From Tenrec ecaudatus (lineage: Eukaryota > Chordata > Mammalia > Afrosoricida > Tenrecidae), in NCBI RefSeq assembly GCF_050624435.1, contig NC_134538.1:113534437-113598436 (forward strand): a stretch of DNA of 64,000 nucleotides. The letters run 5' to 3'. The notes under the pieces were generated by a model. It was given only the letters and a program-made list of their open reading frames with translations, had not been told where the DNA came from and made no database searches. How positions within the stretch are numbered: the first letter of the stretch is position 1; every line of letters starts with the position of its first letter. Below are positions 11,067 to 22,485 of this stretch, piece after piece. A program made the position numbers and the translations under genes.

Positions 11067-11900
11067 CAATAAAATCCGGTTCTCAACTGCATCAGGACTC
11101 AGCAGAATCAGATTTTGACGTGAAAATTTTGCATTGAGCTCGAATTAAACAAGCTCAAATTAAGCATCAGAAGCCAACCTGACTCACGTGAGTCTTGTCA
11201 GTCAAAGCAGTCCATGTTCTGGTCACCTGGCATTAGTTGGTGTTGTTAGTAGGCGTTGTTGAAAACTTTTGTGGCTGGGTTCCAAGTGTTTTGCTAGAAT
11301 TTTCTTAGCTTTTGCGGCCTTTTTACTGGTTTTAGATAAAAAAACATGGGTTCTAAGAAAGAGTTTTTGGAAAAGAATCATGATAAGGGTCTGCTTAACC
11401 ATGTTATTGATATTGTTGATGATAATTTATTAAGCCCTTTTAGAAAATAGCAGACCATGTTAGACAGATATTTTTGAGAAAGTCAGCCAGCCAGGTCCTA
11501 GTGAAAAAAAAGGCAAAGAAGAATAAAAACTCCTGAAAGAAGCTCCCAGTTGATTTGATGGGAGGGGATTCTCCTTCCCAACAGTGACTCTCTCTCCATC
11601 CTCCTCTCCACATCCATGTCCACAGAGCCAGATCCTCATCAGTCTCAAGGTATGGGCCATACTGTAGTTGTGAAACACTTTTGTAAATGTTGTGTTCCTT
11701 TTAAAATTATATTATTTAACTCTAAAGTTCTTTACTTTGAAATTTCCGTTTAATGTTTTGTATAAAAAGGCAAGGTTAGGATAAAAACTTGGTGGTTGAG
11801 AACAGATTAATCCATTTTCAGTTATTTCTTATGGGAAAAATTGATCGCATCTTGATGTGCCTTCTAAAATGGATTGGGGTCGAGGTCTGGAGTTCTACTG
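11067..11900. mobile_element. Tigger/pogo-like DNA transposon inserted in RTE
   Basis: The boundaries are set by the flanking RTE, which is collinear once 11067-11900 is removed, with a duplicated TA (11065-11066 and 11901-11902). The termini are roughly inverted (left 'caataaaatccggttctc', right ending 'ctggagttctactg'). Subterminal sequence with 'gaaaattttgcattgagctc' is typical of Tigger15/16-like elements. Interior frames such as MGSKKEFLEKNHDKG at about 11347 look like a decayed transposase remnant, but homology is unproven. Confidence 0.65.
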
Positions 11901-11972
11901 TACTGAAAATTGAGGATGGTTCTTTGAAGACTAAGGTGTACCTGAACCCAGTTCCGGTGTTTTCAGTTGTCT
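11901..11972 (+). mobile_element. RTE LINE, right part of the split copy
   Basis: Continues the RTE from 11064: 'ctttgaagactaaggtgt', 'acctgaacccagttccgg' and 'tgttttcagttgtctc'. It is cut off at about 11972 where antisense L1 begins, so the 3' end of this RTE is missing. Confidence 0.75.
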
Positions 11973-12932
11973 CTTATTTCTTTGGGGTGTATGCCCAGCC
12001 ATAGCATTGGTGCGTTGTATGGTATTTCAATTCCCACTTGCTTTAGTTGGCACCATATTGCTTTTCACAATGACTGTACCTATTTACAGGGCCACCAGCA
12101 GTGAATGAGAGTTCCAGTCACTCCAACATGTATTCCTCTCTGTTTGAAATCGGGTGTTGCTGTGGGGACAAGGTGATAGTTCATGATTGTTTGGATTGCA
12201 TCTTCTGGATGGCTGGCGACCCCGAGCATTGCCTCGTGGGTTGTTAGCCATTCGAGTGTCATCCTTTATTGGTTTTCTTTGCACCAGCTTTGAATTAGAT
12301 TATATGTTTTAATCTTATTGAGGTGTGGCAGAAATGTAGATTTTAATAATGAATCCTTTGTCCATTACGTCATAGCTAAATATTTATTTTGAATCCATCA
12401 GTTCTCGTTTCACTCTTTGATGAAGCCTCTGGATGTGTGTGGGTTTTATTTTTGATAAACATCACTCATCTATTTGTCTTCCACTGTGTTTGCTTCCTTT
12501 ATCATATTTGATGGTCTGTGTATGCCCAGAAATAAAGTCCTTAAGTTTGTCCTCATTTTCTCATTGATTATCTTTATAGTTTAGGGTTTACATTCCAATC
12601 TCTAATCCATCTTGAATTCATTTTTGTGCATGGGGGTGGGGGAGTGGGCACGTAGTAATGTTTCATTCTTGTGCAGTTGGAGAGCCAATTTTTCCGGCAC
12701 CAATTTTTGAAGAGGCTGTCCCTTTCCCATTTCATATTTTTTAGTCGCTCATAAAAAACCAATTGCCTTTGGGTGGATGCTTGGATTTGAGGATTTTCTA
12801 CCCTGTGCCATTGATCTGTGCAGCTGTCCTTGCACTGGGACAGGGTTGGTTTGACTGTCGGGCAGTGCAGCAGGGGTGTGAGATAATATAATGCACTGCC
12901 TCCGACTTTGCTCTACTCTTTGAGACGTTTAG

Positions 12933-12973
<41 letters not shown>

Positions 12974-13340
12974 TATCCTGAGTCTCTCCCCTCTCCAGAA
13001 GAAGTTGGTTATTAGTTTAAACATATCTTGAAAGAATAAAAGTTGGGATTTGGATCTGGATTATGGTAGTTTTGAAGATTGTTTTCGGTAGCATTGCTAT
13101 TTTCACAAAGTTCAATTTTCCTACTCATGGACATAGGAAATTCTTCCATTTGTGCAGTTCTCTTTTGGCTTCTTGTAATAATGTTCCGTAATTCTCTTTG
13201 TACAAGTGTTTTGCTGACCTTTAATTTTCAGTGTTATATAAAGTTGTGTTCCTTTGAAGCTTGGTGAAGATAGTGAATGACTCCTTCATCTTTGTTTACT
13301 CTGTGTTACTGACCCATGTTTTGCAAAGAGAATTTTCACT
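11973..13340 (-). mobile_element. L1 ORF2 C-terminal half, antisense
   Basis: Reverse-complement L1 ORF2: 'tttggggtgtatgcccag', 'gggccaccagcagtgaatg', 'atccatcttgaattcattttt', 'ttccggcaccaatttttga' and 'ccattgatctgtgcagctg' line up in order with the mammalian L1 ORF2 C-terminal half. No 3' UTR or poly(A) is present, and frames are broken. A (TG)n tract interrupts it at 12934-12971. Confidence 0.85.
12934..12971. repeat. (TG)n microsatellite
   Basis: Uninterrupted TG dinucleotide run of about 19 units inside the antisense L1. Probably length-polymorphic. Confidence 0.95.
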
Positions 13341-13341
13341 C

Positions 13342-13500
13342 AACTCACCGCCATCAAGTCAGTGCTAAGTCGTAGCGACCCTCTGCCATTGTCCAAGAGT
13401 GCAGTTGTTTATGGGCACAGAACACCTGGTCTTGCTCCCCAAGGCCTGCTGGTGGGTTTGCCCTGCTGAACATGTGGGTGGAACCGCTACAGACAGAATT
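13342..13500 (-). mobile_element. AfroSINE, antisense
   Basis: Reverse-complement SINE: 'caccgccatcaagtcagtg', 'taagtcgtagcgaccctc', 'gcacagaacacctggtc' and a decayed head with 'gggtggaaccgctac'. Confidence 0.75.
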
Positions 13501-14035
13501 ACTAATACACTTACAATTGGAATTTTTTATAAAATCATTCTTTTTTAACAGTGATACTCTATACTTGAAAGAAATATTTTAAAACATAATCATAATGAGA
13601 ATGTTGAAAACGATTTTTGATTTCATTCTATCACAATATATACAATCAAAATTAGAGGATAAAATTTGCATTTCTCATTTTTGAAGATAGACTAAAATAT
13701 TTTGTTAGAATAGTCCTTTCATGAAGATTCCATTCAACAACATTCCAAGCATCATTTTAATTGATTAGTGAATGCTGAAGGATTAAATGAAATGAAAGCC
13801 CAGGCTGATGTAATAAAATAGTAGCAAATACCTTATTCAGCCAGGCTCAGCACGAGTACATGAACCAAGTTCTGTTTGTGATTATTTACTTTATTATTCT
13901 CAGATCACATTTATTTGAAGAACATTAAAATATGTTTTAACAAACATTTGCCAAGATTAAAATGAGAGCATCACATAAAAACCAAGTTAGCATTGATTAT
14001 ATGACTTGACAATTAAGAAATAAAATAAAATTATG
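13501..14035. other. Unassigned AT-rich sequence
   Basis: No gene or identifiable repeat. The 3' part may be further decayed L1 belonging to the element that is clear from 14036. Confidence 0.4.
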
Positions 14036-14140
14036 GATATTATCAGAACATCTTTAAATGAATCCAACAAATGTTCCTGGGCATTAGCCATCTAGAAAAT
14101 GCAACTCCAAAAAACTATGAGATACCAACTAATGCCCATG

Positions 14141-14189
14141 ACTGTAGCCCAATTAAATATTATATATATAATATTTAATTGGGCTACAG

Positions 14190-14190
<1 letters not shown>
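14141..14190. repeat. Perfect 50-bp palindrome
   Basis: Arms of 25 bp with no spacer. The left arm starts actgtagcccaattaaatat and the right arm is its exact reverse complement, ending gggctacagt, with an alternating TA centre. It lies inside L1 ORF2 sequence and directly precedes (TA)n and (GA)n tracts, so cruciform formation or a template-switch origin is likely. Confidence 0.97.

Positions 14191-14256
<66 letters not shown>
14191..14256. repeat. (TA)n then (GA)n compound microsatellite
   Basis: TA repeat at 14191-14224 followed by GA repeat at 14225-14256, adjoining the palindrome. Confidence 0.97.
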
Positions 14257-14258
<2 letters not shown>

Positions 14259-14550
14259 AACAAATGTTTGAGAGTGTGTGATGAGATAAGAACTCTTATC
14301 CACTGCTGGTGAACTTGTAAATATATACAGCCACTGTGGCAGGCGATATGGCAGTACCTAAAAAGATGGCAATTGAACTACCATATAATCCAGCAGTAGC
14401 ATTACTGGGAATACACCCCAACGAAATAAGAAACAGATCACGAACGGACATTTGCTCCCCCATGTTCATCACAGAACAGCTCACAATAGCAAGGAGCTGG
14501 CAACAGCCTAAATTCCCATCAATAGAAAAGTAGATAAAAACCTCTGGTAC

Positions 14551-14893
14551 GATGTATAAATTACCAAGGGCACATGAGGGAGGAGGGTAAAAAAAAATAG
14601 GACCTGATGCAAGGGGCTTAAGTGGAGAGCAAATGCTTTGAGAATGATTGGGGCAGGTAATGTATGGATGTGCTTTATACAATTGATGTATGTTTATGTG
14701 TGGATTGTGATAAGAGTTGTATGAGTCCCTAATAAAATGTAAAAAAAGAAAAGAGGAGAAAAAAATGATTAGGGCAAAGACTGTACAGATGTGCTTTATA
14801 CAATTGATGTATGTATATGTATGAACTGTGATAAGAATTGTATGAGCCCCAATAAATTGTTAAAAAAAAAAGAAACAAAAACAACAACAACAA
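14551..14893 (+). mobile_element. L1 3'-end insertion with two tandem 3' ends and target duplication
   Basis: A 5'-truncated copy of the lineage L1 3' UTR begins 'gatgtataaattaccaagg', passes a purine-rich tract and ends 'ctaataaaatg' plus an A-rich tail (to about 14765). A second partial 3' end with its own A-rich tail follows (about 14766-14893). The whole is flanked by aaaaacctctggtac (14536-14550) and the same sequence with one extra C (14894-14909). These are target-site duplications, so the dimer probably arrived as one event. Confidence 0.85.
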
Positions 14894-15060
14894 AAAAACC
14901 CTCTGGTACATACACACAATGGAATTCTACTTATCCCTAAAAACAACGATAAAACATAAAACACCTGAAGCCATGGAGGAACCTGGACAATATTTTGCGG
15001 AGTGAAGTTAGTCAAGCACAAAAGGACAAGTCCTGTGTGAATCCACTGTGGTAGCACACG

Positions 15061-16560
15061 CTCAAGCTGGTAGCACGTCTAGACTTTTGACTGGGGACCA
15101 GACAGCCTGGTAAAGAGCTGGACCAGTGCCAGTGAACCACACATCATCCACTCCAGGTAAGGCTAGTGAACATCCATCACTTGGCTGGAGCTTCATAGGT
15201 CAGACGCCATGCGGGAACTCCACTGGGTGAACTGACTCCACCTCAGACACACGTGTAACCTGAGGACGTAAGCTGGAAAATACATGGTGTCTGAGGAAGC
15301 AGAAGACAGCTGTGCCAAGATTGGCGTCCTTGGTTTGCCACACAAATAAGGTCTTGCTATATCAATGCCCCATATACTGTATTAAGATACCATTGTTCCC
15401 ACAATCCTGTGAAAGTCATTCTGCTCCATGGTGCTCATGCTGGTTCATGTATCTCAGTGGTGCATCCCCGTAGGGGGTCATTCCGTTTGCAGTTGTGTTG
15501 TTTGTTTCTCTGTTTTCAGTAAACGAAACGCAGAGACTCTGAACTTACAGGGAAAGCAGATAAAACAAGGCTTTCAGGGGGATATGAAAGGGAGATGGTG
15601 TTAAGTTTGGAGAGTGATTATGGAAGCAAATTCTATTTGATATGATTGAGCTATGGAATGAGATGACATCGGTATTAACTCCCAAGTTACATAAAATTAG
15701 AAGAAAATGTTTAAAAAGCTTAGATCCAGGAAGGGGTGTGACACTTACACAAAATCCTAGCTCCAACTAAGAACAATTCATTCTGACATCACAGCCCTGC
15801 TCAATACTCGCCCTCAGGAAGGGAACACAGAAGATACAGGTGCTATAGCAAAATGGGGCAAAGAATTCACATGGTGTCTGACTATCAGATAAAATAGTGT
15901 CTGAGGTCTTAAAGGCTTGTCTCCAAACAAACAGCCATCTAAGAGAGATGTCAACTAAGTCCACATGGAAGAAGCACAACATCAGTTACCAAAGCATAAA
16001 AATCCGTATAACCCAAAGTCGAAGAAGGGACCAGTATCAAAGATTCATTTATGGAACTACATAGGACACAAGCCTCCAGAGAACTACCCTATCCAATATT
16101 GAGAGATGGGAGGTCACTAAATATAGTACATTGGAGAGATAAGTGTCGAACATCAGAGGCATCAATCTGACGTGAACTGTTCAAACGTTGTCAGCTCTTC
16201 CCTATCATGCACGCTGGACCTGATAGCATTTCAAAAGCGGGGTTGTATTGTTTTTGTTTGGGCTTCGTTCATTCATAATAGAACATATCAGAACTGTTAT
16301 GTCAATGGAGATCACCCTCTTGCAGCTGTGTCATATGCTTTTCCGTTTTTGGTGTATGAAACCCAGGATTGATGAGCTCATAGGGACAGCAAGTAGAATA
16401 AGAGGCTCTAGGGGAGGTGGGTATAGTGGTGCTGGTGGTGGTGGGGAATGGAGACAATGTCAAGTCCATGTAGAAAAAGAATATTTGGAGCTTGATGGTA
16501 GTAGCAATCGTGCAATTCTACTCTGCGGTAAAATATGGAATGATATGTTATATGTATTAA
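15061..16560 (+). mobile_element. Probable L1 3'-UTR sequence following ORF2
   Basis: The stretch follows L1 ORF2 directly. From about 15840 it shares ordered blocks with L1 3'-UTR copies at 17400-17580 and 50340-50420, for example 'gtctgaggtcttaaaggc' and 'acatggaagaagcacaac'. The part 15061-15840 is assigned only by position. A GGT-rich run lies at about 16410-16450. Confidence 0.55.
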
Positions 16561-17005
16561 AACCCCCAACCAACAAATTAGAAAGTCAAGTAATTAATCC
16601 AAACATATGGTGTTTTTAAACTATCCTTAAGAATCTGTATTTTCAACATGGTTCATGATTGATTCAGAGAGTTATATTATTTCCTGCAACACTGCAAGTA
16701 AATTCAGGCAAAACTTCAGTAAACTCTGATTAAGGATAGATACTTAAGAAATCATATTGCAAATTATGCTTTATTTTCCCCAAAATTTATAATCCTGATG
16801 CTCAATTCACAATGAAATATTGCCAAGATTTTAAGTAGCTGCATGTCTTTTGACATTCAAAAATAAATGAATAATTTCTTAATCAATTCAAGATGTTTTG
16901 TTCCTAATATTTATCTATTTTGTTTTTCTGAACTAAGTTCATTTTAGTTAGTAACAAAAACTAAGAATAATGAATTTATAAAATCCTTACACAATATTTT
17001 TTTAG
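16561..17005. other. Unassigned AT-rich sequence
   Basis: No gene or repeat recognised. Several TTTATTT-type stretches, no open frame of note. Confidence 0.4.
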
Positions 17006-18270
17006 GAAGCAAGACAGAATACCCAAATTGAGCACATGAGGTCATGCACAGGGGACAGCCAGGGATCTAAAGTTGATGATGAGGGGCATAGAGTTCCTGG
17101 TTGTGGTGGAGCACCCGTAATGTAGCCGTGAGGAATTACTGAGAGGCAAATGAGAGGTGGATGTGATGGTCAGACAGGAGGAAGATAAAAGGAAATAGAG
17201 GAAAGAACTAGGACGCAAAATTATTTATAGAGATGTACATATGTAAATATGTTAATGAATAAAAATAGGGGCCTTGGCCTATATATAGATTTATATAATA
17301 ATACATTGAGGCAGTAGGTGGACTCTGAGCCTCTACTTAAGTATTTCCTCAACACGCGGACACTTTGTTGTAATAGTGCAGCGCTGGGTGATGCCCACTG
17401 CCCCGACACAATTACTGAAGACAAACTGGGTGCATAAACAAATGTGGTGAAGAAAGCAGATGGTGCCCAGCTATCAAAAGATATAGGATGTGGGGTCTTA
17501 AAAGATTGAAGCCAAACAAGTGGCCATCTAGCAAAAAAAGCAACATAACCCACATGGAATAAGCACACCAGCCTGTGTGATCATGAGGTGTTGATGGGAA
17601 TAGACATCAGAAGTTCAAAAACAAACTCATCGAGGTGGGTCAAAGTGGAGACCCAGGGCTCATGCATGGATAATTGGACTTTCCAGTGCAGAGGGGCTGC
17701 ACAGAGGAGAAAATGCATCCAGGGAGCAGTTTAGCACCTATGTAACACACAACACTCCTCTGGTTTTTAATCCTTCCTCCCCTCACTATTATGATCTCAG
17801 CCCTACCTTATAATTCTCACTAGATTAGTGTACATATGTGGCACAGACAAGAACTTTCAACATGTGGAATTCAGGAAAGACTAACCCCTCAGAATCAGTA
17901 AAGGGAGTAACGATTCTAGTAGGTTAGGGGAAAGGTAGGGGGCAGAAGGGGGAGGGGATGGATAACAGTGATGGCAGACTAACTCCCTTCGAAGTGAACA
18001 AATACCAGGATAGTAGGTAAAGGGATAGAATGGGCGATGTAAGATATGTATAAATAATAATAACAACAATACATAATATATTAAGGATTCACTGGGGTGG
18101 CAGATGGAAGGCAAAAAGAAGAGCTTATAGTAAAAGGGCTCAAGAAGAAAGCTAGTGTTTAGAAATTGCTGAAGTCAACAATTGTATATGTCCACATGAT
18201 ATAATGGATATATGGATTGTTATATGTAAAAGCTCTCAATAATATGATTTATTAATAAAAAACAAAGTAT
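17006..18270 (+). mobile_element. Older L1 3'-UTR copy
   Basis: Ordered matches to the other L1 3'-UTR copies in the window: 'ggggtcttaaaagattg', 'cacatggaataagcacacc', 'gtggagacccagggctc', a G-rich purine tract (about 17930-17965), and a degenerate terminal region ending near 18250 with 'ttaataaaa'. More diverged than the copies at 14551, 50350 and 56893. Confidence 0.65.
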
Positions 18271-18751
18271 TAAATAATTGTCATTTACTTTCTAATTTTC
18301 TGGAGTCTTTTCAGCAGCTTCAATGATCAACTAAAGATAAAAAGAACCTCAGTTAAACTTCAGTGTCAAAGTATCCATTGTTTCTGTGACTGGAACAGCA
18401 AACATTCACCAAGGCAACTGTAACAGTCAGTTAGACTTGATTTTGAAACATTAGCATCCCCAACAGCTTTCCTTAGCATGAAGTCAAGAGCCTAGGATCT
18501 GTGTACAGGAGTTTGTGATCTCTGAGCTCTGAAAGATAGGCTCTTAAAGGGCCCAAACAAAACAAAACTTCTAAAGTTTGTTATTTAAAGCTTAGAGTTC
18601 TATTAGTAAATCAGAGTAGCAAACAGGGGAAAATATATTTCTAAGAAACAAAGCAAATATGTTTTGCAAAACTTCGAAAATTTTGAAGAACAAGGATGTA
18701 ACTTTGAGGGATAAGGGGCACTTAGTCCGAGCCATTTCAATCACCTCATTT
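18271..18751. other. Unassigned sequence
   Basis: No recognisable gene or repeat between the L1 3' UTR and the next RTE. Confidence 0.4.
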
Positions 18752-20284
18752 TGTTGTTGCAAAGTGCCTCCACGTTGTTTCCAACTCTTTGTGACTCTAT
18801 GTACAACAGAACGAAACATTGCTTGGTCCTGCACCATCCTCACAATTGGTCCTGGGCGTGAGCCCATTGTTGCAGCCACTGTGTCAATTCATCTTGTGGA
18901 GGGTCTTTCTCCTTTTGTGATGCTCTTGGGCATTATTAAGTATGATGTCCTTCTTCAGACACTGATCTCTCCTGAAAACATATCCAAAGACCCTTGTCGC
19001 TGGGGAGCATTGTGGCTGTACTTCCCAGACAGGTGTATCTGTTCTTGTAGCAGTCCATGGCACTTCAAAGTGTTTTTGTTATTGTTTGTTTTCCCAGCAC
19101 ATAATATAAATGTACAGATTCTTTTTAGTGTCTCTTATTCTATATCCAACTTTAACATACGTCTAAGGTGATTGAATATAACATTAGCTTGGGCCAGGCT
19201 TATCTTAATCCTCAAAGTGGCAGCCCTGTTTTTAAAACTTAAAAGATGTCTTGGGCAGCAGACTTAAGGCTGTGTGATGTGTCCTTTGATCTCCTGACTG
19301 CTGCTTCCTGGACCCTTGATTGTGGAGCCACACCGGATGAAATCCTTGACAACGCCGATGTGCTCATCATTTATCCTGATGTTATCTACCGGCCCGATTG
19401 TGAGAACCTTGTTTTTCTTTACATTGATTTGTAATCTATCCTGAAGACTACAATCAATCCTTGATCTTTATGACCAAGTGCTTCAAGTCCTCCTCACTTT
19501 CCGTGAACAAGATTGTGTTATCTGCCTATCAAATTTTCTTAATAAGTTTTCCTCCAAACTTAATGCCACACTCTTCTTCATATAAGCCAGCTTCTGTGAT
19601 GATTTGCTTAGCCTACAGATCTGATAAATATGGCGAGAAGATACCAAATAAATGAATACCTTTTCTAATTTTAAACCTGTTCTGTTCACAGCTGCCTCTT
19701 TATCCATGTACAAGTTCTCCATGGGCATAATGAAGTGTTCTGGAATTCCCATTCTTCACAAGACTATTGATAGTTTGTTATGATCCATGTCATCCAGTGC
19801 CTTTGCATAGTCCATAAACCACAAGTAACTATTTTTCAGGTGTTCTCTGCTTTGGGCCAAGATTCATCTTATATCAGCAATGATATCCTTTATTCTACAT
19901 CCTCCTCTGAATCCAACCTGAACCTCTGACAATTCCCTGTAAATGTACTACTGAAACCATTGCTGGATGAGGTTCAGCCAAATTTTACTTGCAAGTGCGA
20001 TTACTGCTATTGTTCTATAATTTGAGCATTCCGCTGGGTTGCCTTTCATTGGAATGTGTACAAAGACAGATCTCGCATAATCAGTTGACCAAGTAGCTCT
20101 CTTACAAATTCCCTGGCATATGTTTGTGTGGCCTTCTAGTGTTTCATCAGATTATTGAAACATTTCCATTGGAATTCCAATCCCTGGAGTCTTATTTATG
20201 GCTAATGCTTTCATTGCAGTTTGAAGTACTTCCTTCAGTACCATGGGCTTCTGCTGAAGTGCTACCTTCTGAAATGGTTGATTT
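18752..20284 (-). mobile_element. RTE LINE, RT to 3' terminus, antisense
   Basis: From the left: RTE 3' terminus ('tgttgttgcaaagtgcctcc', 'acaacagaacgaaacattgc'), C-terminal region ('tcctgactgctgcttcc'), 'gttatctaccggcccg', then RT palm near 19500 and upstream RT sequence to about 20284. The YADD region near 19506-19525 now carries a stop. Frameshifts occur throughout; no functional protein. Confidence 0.85.
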
Positions 20285-20645
20285 GATAAGATGTGAAAGT
20301 TGGACAAAGACTAAGAGAAACGGAAGAATGAATACATTTGAGTCACGGTGTTGGTGAAGAATACTGAAAGTACCTTAGACTGGCAGAAGAACAAACAAAT
20401 CTGTCTTGGAAGAAGTGAAGCTAGAATGCTCTTTAGAAGTGATAATGGCCAGAATTAATCTGTGTATTTTGGACCTTCTATTGGGAGAGTCCAGTAATGG
20501 GGAAATTACTGGTAAAGTAGAAAGTTGGCAAAAAAGAGAATGGCCATCGGGAGCTGGATTGACGCAGTAGCTGCAATAGTGAATTCAAATACTATGATCG
20601 TGAGGATGGCCCAGGGCCTGACAGCACTAAAAACAACAACCACAT
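20285..20645 (+). mobile_element. RTE LINE 3' part, head-to-head with the previous copy
   Basis: Plus-strand RTE C-terminal and 3' sequence: 'gtgaaagttggacaaag', 'gaacaaacaaatctgtcttgg', 'agaagtgaagctagaatgc' and 'gatcgtgaggatggccc'. It includes 3' sequence also present in the antisense neighbour, so the two are separate insertions. Confidence 0.8.
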
Positions 20646-21150
20646 GAAAGAAAGCATAGAAATGTCCAAAGCTAACGTGGGATAAATGACTTTGATGATA
20701 GAGAAGGGAGGAGCAAGTAGATTTTGAGCAACTGTTATAGTCCTGAAGGAAAGGAGATAAAGGGGGGTGGCAAAATGGCATTAAAACAGGAATGCAAATC
20801 TAAGACTATCCACTAAACCCACAAATACTCGAAATCAAAACCCTGTCATAATAAAGCATATTCAATGCATCTGTTTAATATGCCAATTTGTATCAGTCTA
20901 TTGCTATTTTTATTAATGAAGAGGCAAAGAGACTGAACTGAACTTATTGAGATAATAAGGTATGGTACATCAAGACTGAGAATACAAAGACTTTGTTGTA
21001 TTATTTTATTATATACTTTGATTTCAGTCAACTTGAGAAATGGAGAGGAACGTTCAGGAATATTTAATACATTTATTTTTGGAGAACGGTCTAAGTCAAT
21101 ACGGGTAACCAAATTAACCACAATGAACAATGCTGTGCGTTTTAATCCCA
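20646..21150. other. Unassigned AT-rich sequence
   Basis: Nothing recognised apart from short open frames without similarity. Confidence 0.4.
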
Positions 21151-21415
21151 CTCAGAATGCTCCTTAGAAGCACCTCATGTACTTTGGATCTATTATCAGG
21201 AAAGACTAGTTCCCTGGAGAAGGACATCATGCTTGGTAAAGCAGAAGGGCAGTGACAAAGAGGAAGACCGTCCCGGAGTTGGATGGACTCGGTGCCTGCA
21301 ACAATGGGGTGAAATATCACAATAATTGTGAGGCTGGGCAGGACTGCGCGGTGCTTCCTTCTGCGAAGCACACCACCAACAGAAGTCAGAACAGATTCAA
21401 CAGCACCTAGTTGTG
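21151..21415 (+). mobile_element. RTE LINE 3' fragment
   Basis: RTE 3' region: 'cagaatgctccttagaagc', 'ccctggagaaggacatcatg', 'cttggtaaagcagaaggg', 'ggatggactcggtgcctgc' and 'ataattgtgaggctggg'. 5'-truncated and with small internal deletions. Confidence 0.85.
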
Positions 21416-22311
21416 CTTTTCATTCTTAAATTGCTCTTTATATTTTAAACAAAATTTCTGAATCTTTAACCCAAGGTCTATTTTGCAGTTTTGAATAATT
21501 GTATAAAAGACAAGGGCCAGCAGAGTACATTCATTCCAGTAGCACTTAAGATCTGTAGACTAAAAAAAACCTTGAAAGTCATTTAGTTACCTTCCACATT
21601 TCTTTGAACCTTTAACAGTGAAAGTGAGATGGGGAGGCGGACAGCTGAGGATGAGAAACCATAAAAGAAGAGGCAAGTTAAAGCAATAAACCTAATCTTG
21701 AACACAAATGCATGCAGCTGTGCCGTCTTCAGGAACCAGAGAACCTGTGTGTGTGTAATGCAATATGTAGGAAAAACATTCATGTTCTTTACATGAAACG
21801 TCTCCATTTCTTTTGTTTTCTTATTTTAAAAAATTCAAGATCACAAGATAAAGAGGCATTTAGAAGTGATGTACCTGCCCCCAAAGCCAAGTGAAAATAA
21901 AAAATATATAAATATTTCTGTTTCTAATTCAGGGCATTGAGAATGTATCTTTTCAAAGATCCCATAAAAATTTTAAAAATAATAGGAAAGAAATATATAC
22001 TCCAAAGGGTATCAATGTTATATACCATTCATATATTAAAACATTCATCTAAATAAAGCTAAAGATGGCCCGAATTTAAGATGTACTCCATGTTCATGGA
22101 CTTGATAAATAAATTAAAATCTTTTTTTTCACGTTTAATTTTTTATACTTAAGATAATTATGGAAGTTACAAAAAAGTGAGATATGAATCTCCTAAATAA
22201 ATTAGGTATGAAATAGTAGAATATTTAGATATTAAAAGTTTTGCATCAGATATTTCAAATTCTCCTTATACTTATAGAAAAGAATGGACCGCTAAATCTG
22301 TTTTCAAACGG
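21416..22311. other. Unassigned AT-rich sequence
   Basis: No recognisable gene or repeat. AT content increases toward 22250. Confidence 0.4.
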
Positions 22312-22485
22312 GCTGTGGCACGATCGGTCAGCATTCGAAAGAGCAGCCCTTGGAACACACCGGCTACTTTTCAGGAAAAGTCCTGTACCTGTCTGGTTGC
22401 TTCCATAAAATTAACAAGCTTCAGAACCCTAGAGGCAGGTCTACTCGGCATGTTACCTCATTATGAGTCAACTGCACAGCAAGGA
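22312..22485 (+). mobile_element. Diverged AfroSINE, older subfamily
   Basis: Head 'gtggcacgatcggtcagc' resembles the tRNA-derived promoter region, followed by 'cttccataaaattaac' and 'tatgagtcaactgcacagca', which correspond to the SINE body and 3' tail. Confidence 0.5.

Larger units (their letters stand above)
14036..15060 (+). mobile_element. L1 ORF2 C-terminal end, with later insertion
   Basis: L1 ORF2 3' coding sequence: 'ccatctagaaaatgcaac', 'atgagataccaactaatgcc', 'tccactgctggtgaac', 'cagtagcattactgggaata' and 'acacaatggaattctac' follow in the order of mammalian L1. It is interrupted at 14191-14256 by microsatellites beside a palindrome, and at 14551-14893 by an L1 3'-end insertion. The frame is broken. 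Confidence 0.85.

Noticed and set aside
14225-14256. Arg/Glu dipeptide frame over (GA)n
   Set aside because: Simple-sequence translation.
16248-16619. 123-codon frame with a Gly-rich run
   Set aside because: Lies in probable L1 3'-UTR sequence; the glycines come from a GGT/GGG simple stretch.
18659-19171. 170-codon plus-strand frame
   Set aside because: Antisense to the 3' end of an RTE LINE.
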